From: Dallia pectoralis
Lineage: Eukaryota > Chordata > Actinopteri > Esociformes > Umbridae
Assembly (NCBI GenBank): GCA_029465975.1
Contig: CM055737.1
Location: 18,258,706 to 18,322,705, forward strand
Length of the DNA stretch: 64,000 bases
Direction of reading: 5' to 3'
The notes below the pieces were generated by a model that saw nothing but the letters and a program-made list of their open reading frames with translations, was not told the origin of the DNA and made no database searches. How positions within the stretch are numbered: position 1 is the stretch's first letter; every line of letters starts with the position of its first letter. Of this stretch, positions 58,098 through 64,000 are shown in pieces. A program made the position numbers and the translations under genes.

Positions 58098-58168
58098 GGG
58101 CTCGTCCGGGAATGAATCCGGGACCTCTCGCACCCAAAGCGAGAATCCTTCCCCTAGACCAACAAGCC
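58098..58168 (-). pseudogene. Mosaic tRNA-Pro (type B D-arm, UGG anticodon, type B T-arm)
   Basis: The D-arm reads TCTAGGGGAAGG, partly type B, around a type A anticodon. At least two exchange points are needed. Confidence 0.8.
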
Positions 58169-58540
58169 ACTGTAAAAAAATTTATTGTCCAATTTTTTAC
58201 AGCAGCACATCAAGATTATTGTGGGTTGTGTTAGGGGAAAGATGTTTTCAAGCCATTTTGTAAATTTTTTATAGTGTTTTATTTCCTCTCCTTATCCAGT
58301 CACCATTATATCCGACCGTGTGGTTTTGTTTGTTTCTCATTAAATATTGATTATACATTTTAATAAAAAAAAAAAAGTATATTTGGAGAAGGTGGTTTGT
58401 CGCTAGCAAAATTCCTAAGAGCGGCAGACAATGTGGACAAAATAAGGACTCTGCTGGATCGATCAATCCAGACACCATTGAGGAATGGATTTTGACCAGA
58501 TTGATAGTCACTGTCCGACTGCACTGAATAAAAATAACAC

Positions 58541-58604
58541 TGGGAATTTGAATCCGGGACCTCTCGCACCCAAAGCGAGAATCATACCCCTAGACCAACA
58601 AGCC
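58541..58604 (-). pseudogene. tRNA-Pro lacking its acceptor 3' strand
   Basis: The acceptor strand after GGATTCAAATTCCC is deleted. UGG anticodon and T5 run persist. Confidence 0.78.
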
Positions 58605-58935
58605 ACTGTAAAAGAAATTTAGAATTTTTTACGGCAGCACATCAAGATTATTGTGGGTTGTGTTAGGGGCAAGATGTTTTCAAGCCATTTTGTAAATTTT
58701 CTGTAGTGTATTTATTTCCTCTCCTTATCCAGTCACCACTATATCCGACCGTGTGGTTTTGTTTGTTTCTCATTAAATATTGATTATACATTTTAATAAA
58801 AAATAAAGTATATTTGGAGAAGGTGGTTTGTCGCTAGCGAAATTCCTAAGAGCGGCAGACAATGTGGCCATAACGGACTCTGCTGGATCGACAATCCAGA
58901 CACCATTGAGGAATGGATTTTGACCATATACCACT

Positions 58936-59006
58936 GGGCTCGTCCGGGAATGAATCCGGGACCTCTCGCACCCAAAGCGAGAATCATACCCCTAGACCAA
59001 CAAGCC
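58936..59006 (-). pseudogene. A/B hybrid tRNA-Pro (UGG, short T-arm)
   Basis: Same structure as 41896 on the other strand. Confidence 0.82.
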
Positions 59007-59391
59007 ACTGTAAAAGAAATTTAGAATTTTTTTACGGCAGCACATCAAGATTATTGTGGGTTGTGTTAGGGGCAAGATGTTTTCAAGCCATTTTGTAAAT
59101 TTTCTGTAGTGTATTTATTTCCTCTCCTTATCCAGTCACCACTATATTCGACCGTGTGGTTTTGTTTGTTTCTCATTAAATATTGATTATACATTTTAAT
59201 AAAAAATAAAGTACATTTGGAGAAGGGTGGTTTGTCGCTAAAAGCAAAATTCCTAAGAGCGGACAGACAATGTGGCCTATACAAAAATGAAAAACGGACT
59301 CTGCTGGATCTAGATCAATCCAGACACCATTGAGGAATGGATTTTGACCAGATGATAGTCACTGGACTGCACTGAATATAAATATAACACT

Positions 59392-59458
59392 GGGTCCGGG
59401 ATTTGAACCGGGACCTCTCGCACCCAAAGCGAGAATCATACCCCTAGACCAACGAGCC
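59392..59458 (-). pseudogene. tRNA-Pro (UGG) with deletions in T- and acceptor arms
   Basis: T-stem reads CCCGGTTCAAATCCCGG, one G short, and the 3' acceptor is reduced to ACCC. Confidence 0.78.
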
Positions 59459-59791
59459 ACTGTAAAAGAAAATTAATAATTTTTTTACGGCAGCACATCA
59501 AGATTATTGTGGGTTGTGTTAGGGGCAAGATGTTTTCAAGCCATTTTGTAAATTTTCTGTAGTGTATTTATTTCCTCTCCTTATCCAGTCACCACTATAT
59601 CCGACCGTGTGGTTTTGTTTGTTTCTCATTAAATATTGATTATACATTTTAATAAAAAATAAAGTATATTTGGAGAAGGTGGTTTGTCGCTAGCGAAATT
59701 CCTAAGAGCGGCAGACAATGTGGCCATAACGGACTCTGCTGGATCGACAATCCAGACACCATTGAGGAATGGATTTTGACCATATACCACT

Positions 59792-59862
59792 GGGCTCGTC
59801 CGGGAATGAATCCGGGACCTCTTGCACCGGAAGCGAGAATCCTTCCCTTGGACCAACGAGCC
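59792..59862 (-). pseudogene. tRNA-Pro-like, CCG anticodon, type B
   Basis: Same class as 925. Confidence 0.8.
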
Positions 59863-60237
59863 ACATCTAAAAACTATTGTCCAATTGTTTACAGCAGCAC
59901 ATCAGGATTATTGTGGGTTGCAATAAGGGAAAGATGTCTTCAAGACATTTTTTTTTTTTTATAGTGTTTGTATTTCCTCTCCTTATCCAGTCACCATTAT
60001 ATCCGACCGTGTGGTTTTGTTTGTTTCTCATTAAATATTGACTATACAATTTAATAAAAAGTGAAAAACAATTAGAGAAGGTGGGGTGGTTTGTCGCTAG
60101 CAAAATTCCTAAGAGCGACAGACAATGTGGACAAAATAGGCGCTGCTAGATCATCACTCCAGACACCATTGAGGAAATGGATTTCGACCAGATTGATTTA
60201 GTCACTGTCCGACTGCACTGAATATAAATATAACACT

Positions 60238-60309
60238 GGGCTCGTCCGGGATTTGAACCCGGGACCTCTCGCACCCAAAGCGAGAATCATACCCCTAGAC
60301 CAACGAGCC
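60238..60309 (-). tRNA. trnap-ugg: tRNA-Pro (UGG), type A
   Basis: Intact. No T4 run downstream. Confidence 0.93.
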
Positions 60310-60632
60310 ACTGTAAAAATGATTTTGAATTTTTTACGGCAGCACATCAAGATTATTGTGGGTTGTGTTAGGGGCAAGATGTTTTCAAGCCATTTTGTAA
60401 ATTTTCTGTAGTGTATTTATTTATTTCCAGTCTCCTTATATCCGACCGTGTGGTTTTGTTTGTTTCTCATTAAATATTGATTATACATTTTAATAAAAAA
60501 TAAAGTATATTTGGAGAAGGTGGTTTGTCGCTAGCGAAATTCCTAAGAGCGGCAGACAATGTGGCCATAACGGACTCTGCTGGATCGACAATCCAGACAC
60601 CATTGAGGAATGGATTTTGACCATATACCACT

Positions 60633-60720
60633 GGGCTCGTCCGGGAATGAATCCGGGACCTCTTGCACCGGGACCTCTTGCACCGGATGAGCGAGAATCC
60701 TTCCCTTGGACCAACGAGCC
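60633..60720 (-). pseudogene. Type B tRNA with internal duplication
   Basis: The segment GGACCTCTTGCACC (plus strand) occurs twice in tandem, doubling part of the anticodon and variable arms. Confidence 0.82.
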
Positions 60721-61094
60721 ACCACTAAAAACTATTGTCCAATTGTTTACAGCAGCACATCAGGATTATTGTGGGTTGCAATAAGGGAAAGATGTTTACA
60801 AGACATTTTGTATTTTTTATAGTGTTTGTATTTCCTCTCCTTATCCAGTCACCATTATATCCAACCGTGTGGTTTTGTTTGTTTCTCATTAAATATTGAC
60901 TATACAATTTAATAAAAAGTGAAAAACAATTAGATAAGGTGGGGTGGTTTGTCGCTAGCAAAATTCCTAAGAGCGACAGACAATGTGGACAAAATAGGCG
61001 CTGCTAGATCATCACTCCAGACACCATTGAGGAATGGATTTCGACCAGATTGATTTAGTCACTGTCCGACTGCACTGAATATAAATATAACACT

Positions 61095-61166
61095 GGGCTC
61101 GTCCGGGATTTGAACCCGGGACCTCTCGCACCCAAAGCGAGAATCATACCCCTAGACCAACGAGCC
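61095..61166 (-). tRNA. trnap-ugg: tRNA-Pro (UGG), type A
   Basis: Intact. No T4 run downstream. Confidence 0.93.
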
Positions 61167-61490
61167 ACTGTAAAAAAATTTTGAATTTTTTTACGGCAGC
61201 ACATCAAGATTATTGTGGGTTGTGTTAGGGGCAAGATGTTTTCAAGCCATTTTGTAAATTTTCTGTAGTGTATTTATTTCCTCTCTTATCCAGTTATATC
61301 CGACCGTGTGGTTTTGTTTGTTTCTCATTAAATATTGATTATACATTTTAATAAAAAATAAAGTATATTTGGAGAAGGTGGTTTGTCGCTAGCGAAATTC
61401 CTAAGAGCGGCAGACAATGTGGCCATAACGGACTCTGCTGGATCGACAATCCAGACACCATTGAGGAATGGATTTTGACCATATACCACT

Positions 61491-61561
61491 GGGCTCGTCC
61501 GGGAATGAATCCGGGACCTCTTGCACCGGAAGCGAGAATCCTTCCCTTGGACCAACGAGCC
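61491..61561 (-). pseudogene. tRNA-Pro-like, CCG anticodon, type B
   Basis: Same class as 11966, with matching spacer. Confidence 0.8.
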
Positions 61562-61935
61562 ACCACTAAAAACTATTGTCCAATTGTTTACAGCAGCACA
61601 TCAGGATTATTGTGGGTTGCAATAAGGGAAAGATGTTTACAAGACATTTTGTATTTTTTATAGTGTTTGTATTTCCTCTCCTTATCCAGTCACCATTATA
61701 TCCAACCGTGTGGTTTTGTTTGTTTCTCATTAAATATTGACTATACAATTTAATAAAAAGTGAAAAACAATTAGATAAGGTGGGGTGGTTTGTCGCTAGC
61801 AAAATTCCTAAGAGCGACAGACAATGTGGACAAAATAGGCGCTGCTAGATCATCAATCCAGACACCATTGAGGAATGGATTTCGACCAGATTGATTTAGT
61901 CACTGTCCGACTGCACTGAATATAAATATAACACT

Positions 61936-62007
61936 GGGCTCATCCGGGATTTGAACCCGGGACCCCTCGCACCCAAAGCGAGAATCATACCCCTAGACCA
62001 ACGAGCC
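61936..62007 (-). tRNA. trnap-ugg: tRNA-Pro (UGG), type A
   Basis: Intact apart from one A-to-G change in the variable region and one acceptor G-U pair. No T4 run. Confidence 0.9.
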
Positions 62008-62365
62008 ACTGTAAAAAAAATTTAGAGCCACTGTAAAAAAAGAAATTTAGAATTTTTTACGGCAGCACATCAAGATTATTGTGGGTTGTGTTAGGGGCAA
62101 GATGTTTTCAAGCCATTTTGTAAATTTTCTGTAGTGTATTTATTTCCTCTCCTTATCCAGTCACCACTATATCCGACCGTGTGGTTTTGTTTGTTTCTCA
62201 TTAAATATTGATTATACATTTTAATAAAAAAAATAAAGTATATTTGGAGAAGGTGGTTTGTCGCTAGCGAAATTCCTAAGAGCGGCAGACAATGTGGCCA
62301 TAACGGACTCTGCTGGATCGACAATCCAGACACCATTGAGGAATGGATTTTGACCATATACCACT

Positions 62366-62451
62366 GGGCTCGTCCGGGAATGAATCCGGGACCTCTCGCA
62401 CCCAGAAAGCGAGAATCATGAACCCCGCACCCAAAGACCCCTAGACAAGCC
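62366..62451 (-). pseudogene. Rearranged hybrid tRNA-Pro
   Basis: The D-arm and 5' acceptor region are disrupted by an inserted, partly duplicated piece (ACCCCGCACCCAAAG). Confidence 0.78.
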
Positions 62452-62782
62452 ACTGTAAAAGAAATTTAGAATTTTTTACGGCAGCACATCAAGATTATTG
62501 TGGGTTGTGTTAGGGGCAAGATGTTTTCAAGCCATTTTGTAAATTTTCTGTAGTGTATTTATTTCCTCTCCTTATCCAGTCACCACTATATTCGACCGTG
62601 TGGTTTTGTTTGTTTCTCATTAAATATTGATTATACATTTTAATAAAAAATAAAGTATATTTGGAGAAGGTGGTTTGTCGCTAGCGAAATTCCTAAGAGC
62701 GGCAGACAATGTGGCCATAACGGACTCTGCTGGATCGACAATCCAGACACCATTGAGGAATGGATTTTGACCATATACCACT

Positions 62783-62859
62783 GGGCTCGTCTCTGCACGG
62801 GAATGAATCCGGGACCTCTCGCACCCAAAGCGAGAATCATACCCCTAGACCAACAAGCC
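62783..62859 (-). pseudogene. Hybrid tRNA-Pro with 6 nt acceptor insertion
   Basis: TCTGCA-type insertion between acceptor and T-arm; type B T-arm, UGG anticodon. Confidence 0.8.
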
Positions 62860-63190
62860 ACTGTAAAAGAAATTTTGAATTTTTTACGGCAGCACATCAA
62901 GATTATTGTGGGTTGTGTTAGGGGCAAGATGTTTTCAAGCCATTTTGTAAATTTTCTGTAGTGTATTTATTTCCTCTCCTTATCCAGTCACCACTATATT
63001 CGACCGTGTGGTTTTGTTTGTTTCTCATTAAATATTGATTATACATTTTAATAAAAAATAAAGTATATTTGGAGAAGGTGGTTTGTCGCTAGCAAAATTC
63101 CTAAGAGCGGCAGACAATGTGGCCATAACGGACTCTGCTGGATCGACAATCCAGACACCATTGAGAAATGGATTTTGACCATATACCACT

Positions 63191-63261
63191 GGGCTCGTCC
63201 GGGAATGAATACGGGACCTCTCGCACCGGAAGCGAGAATCCTTCCCCTGGACCAACGAGCC
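63191..63261 (-). pseudogene. tRNA-Pro-like, CCG anticodon, type B
   Basis: Counterpart of 13626, with the same CGTATTC T-arm variant. Confidence 0.8.
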
Positions 63262-63636
63262 ACAACTAAAAGCTATTGTCCAATTGTTTACAGCAGCACA
63301 TCAGGATTATTGTGGGTTGCAATAAGAGAAAAATGTTTTCAAGACATTTTGTATTTTTTATAGTGTTTGTATTTCCTCTCCTTATCCAGTCACCATTATA
63401 TCCGACCGTGTGGGTTTTTTTTGTTTATCATTAAATATTGACTATACAATTTAATAAAAAGTGAAAAACAATTAGAGAAGGTGGGGTGGTTTGTCGCTAG
63501 CAAAATTCCTAAGAGCGACAGACAATGTGGACAAAATAGGCGCTGCTAGATCATCACTCCAGACACCATTGAGGAATGGATTTCGACCAGATTGATGGAG
63601 TCACTGTCCGACTGCACTGAATATAAAAATAACACT

Positions 63637-63708
63637 GGGCTCATCCGGGATTTGAACCCGGGACCTCTCGCACCCAAAGCGAGAATCATACCCCTAGACC
63701 AACGAGCC
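63637..63708 (-). tRNA. trnap-ugg: tRNA-Pro (UGG), type A, next to the 5S junction
   Basis: Counterpart of 14073: same acceptor G-U pair, same T5 terminator, same position beside a truncated 5S gene. Confidence 0.93.
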
Positions 63709-63717
63709 ACTGTAAAA

Positions 63718-63785
63718 AGCCAAACAGGGTCGGGCTTGGTTAGTACTTGGATGGGAGACCCCTAGAAATATCTAGTGTTGTAAGC
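63718..63785 (+). pseudogene. 3' part of a 5S gene at the second tRNA/5S junction
   Basis: Starts AGCCAAACAGGG and lacks the 5S 5' half. C box reads GACCCCTAG. Counterpart of 14160-14225. Confidence 0.88.
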
Positions 63786-64000
63786 ATTTTGTTATTTTCA
63801 TGGCGGGAAGAAACAATCAATCAAAAAGTTAATTATGCAGTGAAGAAATCAATAAGAGCTGTAATTTCAACTTTTCTAATAGCTTACGGCCACACCACCC
63901 TGAAAACGCCCGATCTCGTCTGATCTCAGAAGCCAAGCAGGGTCGGGCTTGGTTAGTACTTGGATGGGAGACCGCCTAGGAATATCTAGTGTTGTAAGCA
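63786..64000 (+). rRNA. Start of another plus-strand 5S array, with gene at 63882-63999
   Basis: A spacer plus a full 118 nt 5S with the CTCAGAAGCC change also seen at 14322. The array evidently continues beyond the window. Confidence 0.93.

Larger units (their letters stand above)
54678..63717 (-). repeat. tRNA-Pro tandem array, block 4b (minus strand)
   Basis: Twenty-two monomers. Many between 54.7 and 59.5 kb are damaged. From 59.5 kb the A/B alternation is regular until two damaged hybrids, then B and A at the 5S junction. Around 59210-59300 the spacer contains extra bases (CTAAAAGCAAAATT, TACAAAAATGAAAAACGG). Confidence 0.93.

Noticed and set aside
1..63717. Repeated 60-90 codon frames such as those beginning MTIYHWARPG or MARWSRGRIL
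   Set aside because: They read through tRNA-Pro genes and spacers on either strand, and their variation tracks tRNA sequence and indels.

Overview
This window is almost entirely repetitive non-protein-coding DNA from a vertebrate, most likely a teleost fish. The evidence is eukaryotic 5S rRNA genes in tandem, vertebrate-type tRNA-Pro genes, two copies of a non-LTR retrotransposon of the RTE/Rex type common in fish, and a young gag-only endogenous retrovirus-like element. I see no host protein-coding gene. Nearly all short open reading frames are chance translations of the 5S and tRNA repeats. Three runs of exactly 500 N (9162-9661, 32825-33324, 50173-50672) split the window into four contigs, so order and orientation across them come from scaffolding, not from sequence.

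Layout. 1-2536: tRNA-Pro array, plus strand. 2537-3593: two copies of a ~310 bp dispersed repeat around a broken tRNA-Ser. 3594-5520: a ~235 bp satellite. 5521-5827: unrecognised sequence. 5829-9161: 5S array, minus strand. 9662-14158: tRNA-Pro array, minus strand, joined directly to a 5S array on the plus strand (14160-32824, 88 gene starts). 33325-50172: tRNA-Pro array, plus strand, interrupted by the retrovirus-like element (34600-40542) and LINE copy A (46454-49369). 50673-63717: tRNA-Pro array, minus strand, containing LINE copy B (51805-54677). 63718-64000: a second tRNA/5S junction matching the one at 14.16 kb.

The tRNA arrays are built from two diverged ~400-450 bp monomers that largely alternate as an ~845 bp dimer. 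Type A carries a canonical tRNA-Pro(UGG). Type B carries a tRNA-Pro-like body with a CCG (arginine) anticodon, a shortened T-arm that destroys the internal B box, and no nearby Pol III T-run. It looks like a co-amplified pseudogene family. Some monomers are A/B hybrids whose crossover lies inside the tRNA itself. Only about half of the type A genes are followed by a T4-T5 terminator.

The 5S arrays consist of ~204-214 bp units. Many units have a 10 nt deletion exactly explained by two GATCTCG direct repeats inside the 5S gene, and in places the units form higher-order patterns (a 632 bp trimer). The repeated tRNA/5S junction, the shared LINE insertion and the shared variant units show that blocks of several kilobases were duplicated, and in the assembly partly inverted. 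The whole resembles a Pol III gene-rich heterochromatic domain of the kind known from fish chromosomes, but that comparison is inference.
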